From: JANQJA01 sp965267485
GTDB lineage: Bacteria > Pseudomonadota > Gammaproteobacteria > Pseudomonadales > Azotimanducaceae
NCBI GenBank assembly: GCA_965267485.1
Contig: OZ254080.1
Location: 4,526,001 to 4,590,000, forward strand
Reading direction: 5' to 3'
DNA: 64,000 nt
Below the pieces are notes generated by a model. The model ran no database searches, was not told the origin of the DNA, and saw nothing but the letters and a program-made list of their open reading frames with translations. Position 1 is the stretch's first letter. Every line of letters begins with the position of its first letter. Shown piece after piece: positions 43,401 through 51,701 of this stretch. A program made the translations under genes and the position numbers.

Positions 43401-46400
43401 GGTGCGGCCGGCTGAGGTTCGGCCGGCTCGGCTGCCTCGGCTTCAGGCGCGACCGGGGTGACATCGAGATGATCCAGTTCGGCAGGCAGATCGCCCGGTT
43501 CCGGCACATCCTGACTCGCAGCAATCGCATCGAACATCGCAACAAGGTGTTCATGCGCTTGCGCGAGTTGCGCTGCGATCGTTTCTGTCGGCCTGGTATC
43601 GAGCCGCTCGTAGACGCCGAGCAATGACGTCGACAACGCGCTGAGACCAACAGCGCCAATGTTGTCGGCCTGTGCAATCACCTCGCGGAGTTCCTGCATG
43701 AGGCTGCTGACCTCGGCAGAGTCCCAGGCATCCAGTACCGCGTCAGCGGTGCTCAGCAGCCGCACGTTCTCAAAGTCGAATCGTGGCGTATCGCTGTCGC
43801 CGCCATCGGCGCGACTGAGTCCGTCGATCTGGATCAGGTAGCTGTTGAGATCGGGATGGGAGGCGCGATACCGGTCGAGATCGGCAAGGATCTCGTCCAT
43901 GAAGGTCGCACCACGCGCCACGATCGAAACGAAACCCTCGGTGGGCGAGCCGCCCCGCTCGTAGAACTGTCGCGACAACGTTTCGAGCCGGGCACCGATG
44001 GCAGAGACCGTCGCAACCTCCGCCATGCCGGCGCTGCCCTTCAGCGTGTGGAAGGCCGCGACCAGATCGGCGCCGACCTCGGCGGGGTCCGCGACAAAGG
44101 CGCGAACGACCTGCAGGCGTTCTTCCGCCTCGGCCAGGAAGATGTCGTCGAGTTCGGCATCGTGATCGTCGACTGCCGCTTCGAGCGAGGGTTCGGCTGC
44201 TGGCGATGCTGCTTCTGCGGGGATCTCTTCGTCAGACAAGTCTCCGTGAGCAGCGAGATCTTCAGCGGCTGGGGGCTCTTCATGAGCTGAGGGCTCTTCG
44301 TCCGCTGAAGGCTCTTCATAAGCTGAGGGCTCTGCCTCATCAGCAAGCGATTCATCCTCGAAGGAGATTTCCTCGAGCTCAATGTCTTCCGCGGGCGACT
44401 CCGGTACCAGCGCGGCTTCCGGCTCGTCTTCGTCAAAGCTGATCTCGTCGAGTTCGAGATCCTCGACCGGCGGAACTTCCTCCGGGGTCGCTTCAACGGT
44501 TTCGATCTCATCAAACTCGTCCGAATCGAACGATGCTGGCGTTTCTTCAGCCGGCGCAGCAACCACAGATTCGCCGCGGCTCAGTGCTTCTGCGCGGGCC
44601 TCCAGATCGGAACCATCAAAGGCATGCTGATCGCCGACCCGGAATGCCTCAACGCCCTCCGGAATCCGCGCCGTCACATCACCAACCAGCGCCAGTACTT
44701 CTGGCCCGGCCTCGATCGTGCCGTCGATGACCCGGTTCAGCATGTTCTCCACTGACCATGCCAGCTCGCCGACGACCGTCGCACCTACCATGCGTCCACT
44801 GCCCTTCAGCGTATGATAGGCACGCCGCACCTCAGTCAGCGCGTCAGCGTCTTCGGTATTGGCCTGCCACTGTGGCAGGTATTCGTTGATCGTTTCGAGA
44901 ACCTCGGCGGCTTCCTCGATGAAGATCTCGAGAATCTCGTCGTCGACCTCCTCCACGGTGCTCTGCGGCGCTGCAGCCGGCTCAGAGGACGCCGGCTCAC
45001 CGGTCTCGACGTCCGGGCCGATCGTGATGGGATCAAGCGCGGGCTCCGCCTCATCATCGGCTTCAAACGCGATGTCCTCGAGCGTCATCTCTTCCGGCGC
45101 GGATTGATCGGCAGGCGCTTCTTCCGCAGGCGCCTCCTCAGCCAACGCTTCCTCTGTGGCGTCTTCTGTGGCGACGTCTGTCGGCGCGAAATCTTCGTCG
45201 GCTGCTGCGAGTTCATCCGCAGCGTCTTCGTGTTTATCTGCTGGCGTCTCAGGTTCCGGCGCCTCCACGGGCTCGAGCGCCATGTCCTCGAGCTCGAAGT
45301 CCGCCGCATCGGGCGCGGACTCCGCCACGTCTTCGGAGCCGGAATCCGGCATCGCTTCGACGCCGATGCTCTCATCGAGCGACGGCTCGGCCGCTTGTTC
45401 AGCGGGGTCTTCTTCGATCGCCTCCCCGGCATCAAGCTCCACCGTCGCGTCGAGGGAAACCGCCGCCTCGTCGGGGGCATCAGCGGCCGGCAGATTGCCA
45501 GGCTCGAAGCCAAGCTTGGTAATTGCCTGTTCGGCGACCTCGACCATCTGCAGGTACGGGTCGCCGGGGCTCTCGAGGTAACGCTCGAGATAGTAGTCGA
45601 TGGAAGTAATCGCGTCGGCGAGATCATCCATATCCGCCAGCGATGGCGTCACGTCGCCGCCCAGCAGGCGACGGCTCGCGTAGGCAGCACAGGCTTCGAG
45701 CACGGCCGCAGACCGATCCTGATTGATGATGCGCAGGCCACCACGCAACGAGGTCAGGCTCTCGGGAAGGCCCTCAACCTTGCTGCGATCGAAGTCGGCC
45801 GTGACATATTCGATGACGGCATCCTTGCAGCTTGCAAGACCGTTGCGCGTCTCGCGAATGACCGTCGCCTCGGCAGTTGTCACACTGCCAAAGCCTTCTC
45901 CCTCACCCTCATCCTCATCGCCAACGAGGGACTTGAGGGACGATTCGATCTCGAGCAGTGCGCCCGCAATATCGAGCAACAGCTCATCATCCGGCGACTC
46001 ACCCGACTCCTGAAGTCCACGAATAACCTGAGCCTGTGTCGACACGGAATCCATGTGCTGATTGAGGCCGACGACCGCGAGCGTACCGTTGATCTGTTCG
46101 AGCTGCGGCACCAGTTCGAACAGGCTCTGGGTGTTCCGGTCGCTGGAGCGAACATAGAGGTCGAGCTTGTCGGTGATCCCGTTCAGCTCCTCGATCAGAA
46201 TGCGGGCAACCGCCGCAATCGTTTCGTCGTCGGGGCCAAACGAAACATCTTCCGACTCATCGACCAGCGCAGGCGCCGCCGCCCTGAACTTGCCCTTCGC
46301 CACGAGAATGCGCGGCGTCTCTTTTGACGCACCGTCGATGGCATCGAGCAGCGTGGCACCCAGTTCGGGATCAATGCTGCGGCTCAACCCGTCATCACCC

Positions 46401-47167
46401 GCCTCGACAAACGACTTGAGTTCGGCATCGACGCCACGGAGCGCGCCGGCGATCGTGCCATTCAGCTTGATGGCACCGGCGGCGACACCCTCGACCGTTG
46501 CCAGACCGAGGAGCGCCATATTGCCGGTCGGCGAATCTCCGGTGATCTTCTGCAACATCGAGAAGACCTTCGCCATCAGGGTCAGGTTTTCACGCGGACT
46601 CTCCTTCCTGAGCAAGGCGGCGAGCGCTTGCTGATAGCGTGCGCGAAGCTTGCGAACCGTGTCGGTGCCACCCTGTGACTGAAATGCAGAGATCACCTCC
46701 GGTACCGGTGCCTGCGTCAACGGGGACAAGCGATCGCCGCCGTCGTCGCCCGCCTCGGATTCACCGCCAAGAGGTGCTTCACCGCGCGCTCGTCGCAGGC
46801 TGTTGACCACCGGTCGCACCATTGCGGGATCGTCACGTTGCTCACGCTGGATACGATCGAGATACCGCGGCATCTGCAGGATCGCTTGCATGAGCACTTC
46901 CTGCGCCTGCGAGACATCGGGCACTTCATTACCCATCAGCGATTCGGCCAGCTCCTCCATTTCGGCCGACAGTGCCGAGGGCCCCTCGAGATTGACCATT
47001 CGCAGCGTGCCGTTGACCTGGTGCAAACGCGTCAGGCAGGCACGCATACTGCTGGAATCATCGGGCGATTCCGCGACTGCTTCCAATGCCTGCTGGGCCT
47101 GATCAAGCGTCGAGGCAATCTCGCCCTTGATCCAGTCCAGCGCAACAAAATCCTGGCTTGCGCTCAT
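40460..47167 (-). CDS. chpA: ChpA-type hybrid CheA histidine kinase with multiple Hpt domains
   Basis: 2235 residues. The N-terminal 560 residues hold degenerate phosphotransfer-like bundles: LHQVNGTLRM (His49), a Gln version (PQLEQINGTL, about 360) and a Ser/Thr version (SLTSLRGGLRII, about 471). Four clear Hpt domains follow with YHTLKGSGRM (about 783), FHTLKGSAGM (about 1039) and two near-identical LHTLKGGSRM (about 1320 and 1502). Acidic Pro/Ala/Glu linkers separate them. Then come dimerisation, HATPase (N box near 1819, GRGVGMDVV), CheW-like and a receiver (Asp about 2161 in VLLDIEMPKMDG). Drives PilG/PilH phosphorylation for twitching motility and surface sensing. Confidence 0.95.
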   Translation of the reverse strand: MSASQDFVALDWIKGEIASTLDQAQQALEAVAESPDDSSSMRACLTRLHQVNGTLRMVNLEGPSALSAEMEELAESLMGNEVPDVSQAQEVLMQAILQMPRYLDRIQREQRDDPAMVRPVVNSLRRARGEAPLGGESEAGDDGGDRLSPLTQAPVPEVISAFQSQGGTDTVRKLRARYQQALAALLRKESPRENLTLMAKVFSMLQKITGDSPTGNMALLGLATVEGVAAGAIKLNGTIAGALRGVDAELKSFVEAGDDGLSRSIDPELGATLLDAIDGASKETPRILVAKGKFRAAAPALVDESEDVSFGPDDETIAAVARILIEELNGITDKLDLYVRSSDRNTQSLFELVPQLEQINGTLAVVGLNQHMDSVSTQAQVIRGLQESGESPDDELLLDIAGALLEIESSLKSLVGDEDEGEGEGFGSVTTAEATVIRETRNGLASCKDAVIEYVTADFDRSKVEGLPESLTSLRGGLRIINQDRSAAVLEACAAYASRRLLGGDVTPSLADMDDLADAITSIDYYLERYLESPGDPYLQMVEVAEQAITKLGFEPGNLPAADAPDEAAVSLDATVELDAGEAIEEDPAEQAAEPSLDESIGVEAMPDSGSEDVAESAPDAADFELEDMALEPVEAPEPETPADKHEDAADELAAADEDFAPTDVATEDATEEALAEEAPAEEAPADQSAPEEMTLEDIAFEADDEAEPALDPITIGPDVETGEPASSEPAAAPQSTVEEVDDEILEIFIEEAAEVLETINEYLPQWQANTEDADALTEVRRAYHTLKGSGRMVGATVVGELAWSVENMLNRVIDGTIEAGPEVLALVGDVTARIPEGVEAFRVGDQHAFDGSDLEARAEALSRGESVVAAPAEETPASFDSDEFDEIETVEATPEEVPPVEDLELDEISFDEDEPEAALVPESPAEDIELEEISFEDESLADEAEPSAYEEPSADEEPSAHEEPPAAEDLAAHGDLSDEEIPAEAASPAAEPSLEAAVDDHDAELDDIFLAEAEERLQVVRAFVADPAEVGADLVAAFHTLKGSAGMAEVATVSAIGARLETLSRQFYERGGSPTEGFVSIVARGATFMDEILADLDRYRASHPDLNSYLIQIDGLSRADGGDSDTPRFDFENVRLLSTADAVLDAWDSAEVSSLMQELREVIAQADNIGAVGLSALSTSLLGVYERLDTRPTETIAAQLAQAHEHLVAMFDAIAASQDVPEPGDLPAELDHLDVTPVAPEAEAAEPAEPQPAAPQPATPPAAAPSQARELPADEIDEDVLPLFLEEAEELVEEIDESIVAWSSNPSATEHLDNLLRQLHTLKGGSRMSGLASLGEYTHNFETFLIGVQHQDPGDFDEAFFALVNERQDEINRRVEIYRAMAAGTASDADIESMRYDAPVGADARQTTVPAPETTAEPVEEASIETVAPDQLETDADAPAATSIRMEASSEAVALPEDDVDEDVLPIFLEEAEEIVEEIDQSILDWSNQPDASEHLDNLLRQLHTLKGGSRMAGLASLGEFTHNLETWLIGVQQNPPALDEAFFGQLNQQQDEINRRVGIYRKLAGGEATDDELASMRSAAQPGTVAAAALPAAEGSSPGAAPEAEAEPSAEVATPEPKAPAAQQQEMVRVSSDLLEELISLAGESSITRGRVEQQISDFGESLQEMEETINRIREQVRRLEIEAESRETVFRSRSGDSDDGSFDDLELDRYTMIQEISRALNEGMSDMLDLRDTLVDKSRDAETLLHQQARIGSELQEGLTRTRMVPFARLIPRLRRIVRQVSAEVGKSVRFDAYNVEGELDRTVLERIVAPLEHMLRNAVDHGIESTDKRVEAGKSEQGHISLRLDRDGGYVVLKISDDGGGINVDAVKTKAIERGLMTPDQQLSDHEIRQFIMQAGFSTAQKLTQISGRGVGMDVVVSEIKALGGEVEIDSTYGVGTEFTIRLPFTVSINRALMVVIQDEVFAIPLNTIEGIVRVSPYELEAYYQPDAPMFEYAGQPYRLSYMGTLLDKGGEPVLEGQVSPLPVILARSGDNAVALQVDRVIGSREVVVKSLGPQFNEVGGVSGATVLGDGSVVIILDVMALVRSAELAAAAATEAESDAPMAVDSGVRTVLIVDDSVTVRKVTSRLMERQGWEVTTAKDGLDAMNQLQDMMPDIVLLDIEMPKMDGFEVLSAVRRDERLKDLPIIMITSRTGEKHQQRALDLGVNRYLGKPFQEANLMSTIDEVLKEVRG
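44268..44339 (-). repeat. four 18-bp tandem units in a chpA linker
   Basis: Imperfect 18-base units begin at 44268, 44286, 44304 and 44322 (each GCTG-A/G-GGGCTCT-like on the plus strand). They encode a repeated six-residue acidic motif of EPSAxE type in the linker between the first and second clear Hpt domains. Likely to vary in copy number by slippage without shifting the frame. Confidence 0.85.
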
Positions 47168-47192
47168 GCTGGGCCTTATCTGGAACTCGCCA

Positions 47193-49184
47193 TCAGTCGG
47201 GCAGCTTGAAGCCGGTGACGGATGATCTGAGTTCGTTTGTCATGTCTGCGAGGTTGCCAACGGCAATCACCGTGCCGCGCGTACCTTCCGTGGTTTGCGA
47301 CGTAATTTCCTGAATACTCTTCATGGTGTTCGAGATCTTGCCGGCCGACGCTGCCTGCTGGCGCGCGGCGTCGGAAATGTTCTCGATGATCTCTGCGAGC
47401 GACTTGGAGACGCTTTCGATCTCGCCGAGTGCGACCCCGGCGTCCTGGGCGAGTCGCGTACCCTGAACAACTTCGGCCGTCGTCTGCTCCATCGACGTGA
47501 CCGCCTCGTTCGTATCGCTCTGAATCGTCTTGACCAGTGCCGAGATCTGTTTTGCAGCAGCACCGGATCGCTCAGCGAGACGCTGGACCTCATCGGCAAC
47601 CACCGCAAAGCCCTTGCCCGCGTCACCGGCCATGGAGGCCTGGATCGCCGCGTTCAGCGAAAGAATATTGGTCTGGTCTGCAATGTCGTTAATCAGCGAG
47701 ACGATATCGCCAATTTCCTGTGAGCTCTCACCCAGTCGCTTGATTCGTTTTGCCGTTTCCTGAATCTGGCCGCGAATCTTGTCCATGCCGTCGATCGTAT
47801 TCTGCACCACGACCGCACCCTTCGAGGCGATGTCGACCGAGCGCTCGGCGACCGATGAAGATTCGGCGGCGTTGTAGGACACCTGGTCAATCGAAACCGC
47901 CATCTGGTTGACGGCTTCGGATACATCGGAGATTTCTTTCGCCTGTTGCTGCGACGCTTCAGACAGTTCACTGACTGACGACTTCGTATCCTCCGCCGCA
48001 GATCGCACCTCGGATGAGGTCTGGTTGATCTTGGAAACCAGCTCGCGCATCTGGTCGATCGAGAAGTTGATCGAGTCGGCGATGGCGCCGGTGAAGCTTT
48101 CCGTGACCGTGGCCTGAACGCGAAGGTCGCCATCGGCAAGGTCCGCGAGTTCATCCAGCAGCTGAAGGATCGCCGCCTGGTTCTGTTCGTTCTGAACGGC
48201 AGATTCCTGGACGGAGCGGCTGGCCTGGCGGTAAATGAGAAAGCTGATCATCAGGATGATGACGAACGCGGCACAGGCAGCCGCGAGAGACAGAATCGGC
48301 GAACCCGGGCCAAGGCCGCCGCCCGCTTCCTGTGCGGCGTCCACGATTGCCTCGGCCGCTTCGAGCAGGGAATCGGTCTCGACACTGAAGACCTGCGCGG
48401 CCTGCTTGCCCTGTTTGACCTCTTCGGCCCGCGCGAGCATTTCATTGCTGCGAGCGGTGATCGAGCGGAACAGCTCTTCAACCCGCGCCAGCGAAGTGCG
48501 CACTTCCTCGTCGGTGGCGGCGTCGAGCAAAAGGTCGCGGTCGCCGCCCATGAATCCGTTCAGCACCCGGCGGAACGTCTGGCTGTCACGGCTGAAGCTC
48601 GCGGCCAGCGTGTCGCTGGCGTTGACGTCACCCAGACTCTCCATCGCGCGCGACATGCGTTCGATCAGAAGGTTCTGCCGTTGCGCCAGTGCGATTTCGT
48701 TGGCGGGCGCGCCGAGTCGCAGCAGCGCCGCGACAATCTTGTTGTTCTCCTGCTGAATCGCCGACATCGAGATGGCAAGGTCACTGGAGAGATCCCGCAG
48801 ATACTCGATCGCATCACGGCTGGCCATGACCACATCGAGCTGGATACTGGCCGAGTCCCATGCCGACTGCGCCCGTGAGACGCCGGGCGCACCGCTTCGG
48901 GAAAGCGCTTCCAGCCTGTCCTCGAAGTCGCTTCGGGTCGAGGCCAGCGCCGGATAGCCCGTGATCTGCCCACCCGCGATGGCAGCCGCGTGCTTGCCGA
49001 GTTCCTGGGAGGCAACACCCAGCGAACTGGCCGCCTTGACCTGGGACGAGCGCTGGCCGGCCGCAATCTCGCCCATGTAGAAGTTCGCGATGAACGCCAC
49101 GATGAGGAGCACGAAGAGCACGATCAGCCCGCCGATCAGCGGGTTTTTCAGCACGTTTCCAACGGCGTTGGGTCTTTCTGCCAT
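47193..49184 (-). CDS. pilJ: methyl-accepting chemotaxis receptor PilJ
   Basis: 663 residues. Two membrane helices (LIGGLIVLFVLLIVAFIANF at about 15-35, and AACAAFVIILMISFLIYRQ at about 300-320) bracket a helical periplasmic sensor. The cytoplasmic signalling tip is present (DQTNILSLNAAIQASMAGDA and GKGFAVVADEVQRLAERS). Length is close to Pseudomonas PilJ. It couples pilus signals to ChpA through PilI. It lies 36 bases after pilI and 25 before chpA; pilK, the cognate methyltransferase, is absent. Confidence 0.95.
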   Translation of the reverse strand: MAERPNAVGNVLKNPLIGGLIVLFVLLIVAFIANFYMGEIAAGQRSSQVKAASSLGVASQELGKHAAAIAGGQITGYPALASTRSDFEDRLEALSRSGAPGVSRAQSAWDSASIQLDVVMASRDAIEYLRDLSSDLAISMSAIQQENNKIVAALLRLGAPANEIALAQRQNLLIERMSRAMESLGDVNASDTLAASFSRDSQTFRRVLNGFMGGDRDLLLDAATDEEVRTSLARVEELFRSITARSNEMLARAEEVKQGKQAAQVFSVETDSLLEAAEAIVDAAQEAGGGLGPGSPILSLAAACAAFVIILMISFLIYRQASRSVQESAVQNEQNQAAILQLLDELADLADGDLRVQATVTESFTGAIADSINFSIDQMRELVSKINQTSSEVRSAAEDTKSSVSELSEASQQQAKEISDVSEAVNQMAVSIDQVSYNAAESSSVAERSVDIASKGAVVVQNTIDGMDKIRGQIQETAKRIKRLGESSQEIGDIVSLINDIADQTNILSLNAAIQASMAGDAGKGFAVVADEVQRLAERSGAAAKQISALVKTIQSDTNEAVTSMEQTTAEVVQGTRLAQDAGVALGEIESVSKSLAEIIENISDAARQQAASAGKISNTMKSIQEITSQTTEGTRGTVIAVGNLADMTNELRSSVTGFKLPD

Positions 49185-49220
49185 CTTGGCTTCCTTTTCT
49201 GTTTAGGCAGCAGCTTCTAT

Positions 49221-49763
49221 CTAAGCCGCAGCACTGGCCAGCTTTTCGAGCGCAGGATCTTCTGCCAGCTTGCGCAGGCTGAAGACCGGCCAGACGGTTC
49301 CGCTGGCGTCATAGCAGCCGTTGACGTAGGGCCAGAATCTTTCGTCGATGTCGCCCGCGGATTCCGAGAACGACTCGGCCCTGAAATGCTGCATACCGAG
49401 GCTCTCATCAATGAGGAACCCGATGTACTGTTCTTCCATGTCGAACGCGAGAATACGCCGCTGCGCACGCGGGAAGCTGCTCGGTTCCCCGAAGAAGAGG
49501 CTCACGTCGATGACGATCAGCAGCCGGCCGCGCACATTGGCCACGCCGGTCACGAAAGGTTTCACGCCGGGCAGATTGGTCGTCTGCGGCACGCGGACGA
49601 GCTCTGCGACCTCCGCCATGGGCACGACGAACCGCTGCCCCATGAGAGAGAAACCGAGGCCGTTCCAGTGCGTCTGCGTGCTCTCCCGGCTCGGCAACTG
49701 CACGGCGATGCGCTGGCTGCGCTCGGCAAGTGCGTAAAGCGTGTCGAATGCTTCGCTCATCAA
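49221..49763 (-). CDS. pilI: CheW-like adaptor PilI
   Basis: 180 residues, a CheW domain (GLGFSLMGQRFVVPMAEV, TGVANVRGRLLIVIDVSLFF, YIGFLIDESLGM). It links PilJ to ChpA. Its ATG overlaps the pilH stop by 4 bases. Order pilG-pilH-pilI-pilJ matches Pseudomonas aeruginosa. Confidence 0.94.
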   Translation of the reverse strand: MMSEAFDTLYALAERSQRIAVQLPSRESTQTHWNGLGFSLMGQRFVVPMAEVAELVRVPQTTNLPGVKPFVTGVANVRGRLLIVIDVSLFFGEPSSFPRAQRRILAFDMEEQYIGFLIDESLGMQHFRAESFSESAGDIDERFWPYVNGCYDASGTVWPVFSLRKLAEDPALEKLASAAA

Positions 49764-50122
49764 TCCAGTACGCTCTTCATGGCCGAGATGAGTTCGGCGT
49801 TGTCGACGGGCTTCGTCACGTAACCACGGGCACCCTGTCGCTCGCCCCAGACCTTGTCGGTCTCCTGATCCTTGCTGCTGACAATAATGACGGGAATGTG
49901 TTTGGTCTTTTCACCACGACAGATCTGGCGGGTCGCCTGGAAGCCGTTCATGTCAGGCATCACAATATCCATGAGGATGAGATCAGGCTGCTCGGCATTC
50001 GCCATTTCCACACCATCCCGACCGTTCTCCGCGGTCAGGACCGTGTGACCCATTCCTTCCAGCATTCCCTTGAACTGAAAGATTTCAGTCGGGGAATCAT
50101 CGACAACAAGAACCTTGGCCAT
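49760..50122 (-). CDS. pilH: pilus response regulator PilH
   Basis: 120 residues, a stand-alone CheY-like receiver. Acidic pocket in VVDDS, phospho-acceptor Asp52 in LILMDIVMPDMNG, and Lys in YVTKPVD near residue 103. In Pseudomonas PilH is a phosphate sink and PilT-side regulator opposing PilG. It starts 26 bases after the pilG stop. Confidence 0.94.
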   Translation of the reverse strand: MAKVLVVDDSPTEIFQFKGMLEGMGHTVLTAENGRDGVEMANAEQPDLILMDIVMPDMNGFQATRQICRGEKTKHIPVIIVSSKDQETDKVWGERQGARGYVTKPVDNAELISAMKSVLD

Positions 50123-50148
50123 TACCTGCTCCGCAACTCAATCTGGCC

Positions 50149-50538
50149 CTAGTCCATGACCTTTACGTGATCCCTGATCGCGCTCAGTAGTTCGTCCTTG
50201 CTGAACGGTTTCGTCAGATACTGATCAGAGCCCACAATCCTGCCCTTGGCGCGGTCAAACAGGCCATCCTTGCTGGACAGCATGATCACCGGCGTGGTCT
50301 TGAAATCGTTGTTGTTCTTGATGAGTGCGCACGTCTGATAGCCATCGAGACGCGGCATCATGATGTCGACGAAAATGATCGACGGTTGCGTGTCCGCAAT
50401 CTTCGACAAGGCATCGAAGCCGTCCTCGGCCGTGGTCACTTCACAGCCCGCCTTTGAGAGTAGCGTCTCAGCCGTTCGACGAATCGTCTTCGAGTCGTCG
50501 ATGACCATCACTTTCACACCCTCGAAATTTTCTTCCAT
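50149..50538 (-). CDS. pilG: pilus response regulator PilG
   Basis: 129 residues from ATG 50538; a TTG three codons upstream is possible but less likely. A CheY-like receiver with VIDDSKTIRR, phospho-acceptor Asp58 in IIFVDIMMPRLDG, and YLTKPF. It promotes pilus extension and cAMP signalling in Pseudomonas. First gene of the minus-strand pil-chp operon and divergent from gshB, the same arrangement as in P. aeruginosa. Confidence 0.95.
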   Translation of the reverse strand: MEENFEGVKVMVIDDSKTIRRTAETLLSKAGCEVTTAEDGFDALSKIADTQPSIIFVDIMMPRLDGYQTCALIKNNNDFKTTPVIMLSSKDGLFDRAKGRIVGSDQYLTKPFSKDELLSAIRDHVKVMD

Positions 50539-50547
50539 TGGCGGCAA

Positions 50548-50753
50548 CCCTTGCCAGAGACGTCTATCGCGGAGCGCAAGAACCCTAAATTATATGTTCT
50601 AACGGCAGTTAGCAGCGCTTTTGTAACATAGTTATAAGAGTCGTTCCATAAGTACTCGTCAGGAAAGGGAATTCGTCACATTTTCGACAATTTCTGGTTT
50701 AGAATGCACCGGCAGACTGCCTCCGATCTGGCGCTCAAGAGGGCGAAGAACCG
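50548..50753. promoter_or_regulatory. pilG-gshB divergent intergenic region with minus-strand -10 and dyad
   Basis: The minus strand reads TATAAT at 50594-50589, about 50 bases before the pilG ATG. Adjacent upstream is the perfect dyad CTAAC-GGCA-GTTAG (50599-50612), where a regulator could bind; no consensus -35 overlaps it. Toward gshB, TAGAAT (50700-50705) is a candidate -10 without a clear -35. The region is markedly AT-rich. Confidence 0.4.
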
Positions 50754-51701
50754 TTGTCGAAAAAACTGGGCGTAGTGATGGATCCAATCGGTTCCATCAA
50801 CCCGAAAAAGGACTCCACGCTGGCGATGCTCCTCGCCGCACAAAAGCGGGGATGGTCGACCTTCGTCATCGAACTTGGCGGCCTGTACACGACCGGCGGT
50901 TCGGTCCATCTGCGGGGCCGGGAAGTCACCGTTGCCGACGATCTGACCCACTGGTACCGGGACCTGCGTGAGATCGACGAGGAATCGACGTTCTTTGACG
51001 CGATCCTCATGCGAAAGGACCCGCCATTCAACATCGAGTACATCTACGCCACCTACCTGCTCGAGATGGCCGAGGCAACGGGCGTACCGGTCCTCAATCG
51101 CCCCGGCAGTATTCGCGACTGCAATGAGAAGCTGTTTGCGCTGCGCTTCCCGCAGTGTTGTCCACCCCATATCGTAACCTCGGATGCCGACAAGCTGAGG
51201 GCCTTTCACGCTGAACACGGTGATGTCATTTTCAAACCGCTGGATGGCATGGGTGGCGCTTCCATCTTCCGGATTGGCGCAGAGGGCCTGAACCTCGGCG
51301 TGATCATCGAGACGCTGACCGGTTTCGGCCAGCGCCCGATCATGGCTCAGCGATACATTCCGGAGATCCGTGACGGTGACACCCGAATCCTGCTGATTGA
51401 TGGCGAACCGATCCCGTACGGCCTCGCCCGGATTCCCTCGGCGGGCGAGACGAGAGGCAACCTCGCCGCGGGCGGCTCCGGTGTCGGCCGCGAACTGACC
51501 GACCGCGATCGCTGGATCTGCGAGCAGGTCGGCCCGGCGCTCAAGGAGCGTGGGTTGTACTTCACCGGCATCGATGTGATCGGGGACTACCTGACCGAGG
51601 TCAACGTCACCTGCCCGACCTGCATCCGCGAACTCGACCGCGCGTTCGACCTCGATATCGCAGGACAGTATCTCGATTTCGTCGATTCACTGACGCACTA
51701 A
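50754..51701 (+). CDS. gshB: glutathione synthetase
   Basis: 315 residues from TTG 50754 (preceded by GAGGG). It joins gamma-glutamylcysteine and glycine using ATP. ATP-grasp fold: MDPIGSINPKKDSTLAMLLAA at the N-terminus, VFKPLDGMGGASIFR-like ATP segment and C-terminal ligands in DVIGDYLTEVNVTCPTCIREL. The stop shares one base with the next gene start (TAATG), giving a coupled gshB-tonB-algH-ruvX run. Confidence 0.97.
   Translation: MSKKLGVVMDPIGSINPKKDSTLAMLLAAQKRGWSTFVIELGGLYTTGGSVHLRGREVTVADDLTHWYRDLREIDEESTFFDAILMRKDPPFNIEYIYATYLLEMAEATGVPVLNRPGSIRDCNEKLFALRFPQCCPPHIVTSDADKLRAFHAEHGDVIFKPLDGMGGASIFRIGAEGLNLGVIIETLTGFGQRPIMAQRYIPEIRDGDTRILLIDGEPIPYGLARIPSAGETRGNLAAGGSGVGRELTDRDRWICEQVGPALKERGLYFTGIDVIGDYLTEVNVTCPTCIRELDRAFDLDIAGQYLDFVDSLTH

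Noticed and set aside
43380..43440. Pro/Ala-rich short repeats in chpA taken as a CRISPR-like array.
   Set aside because: They are in-frame coding linker repeats of about 15 bases without spacers of constant length.
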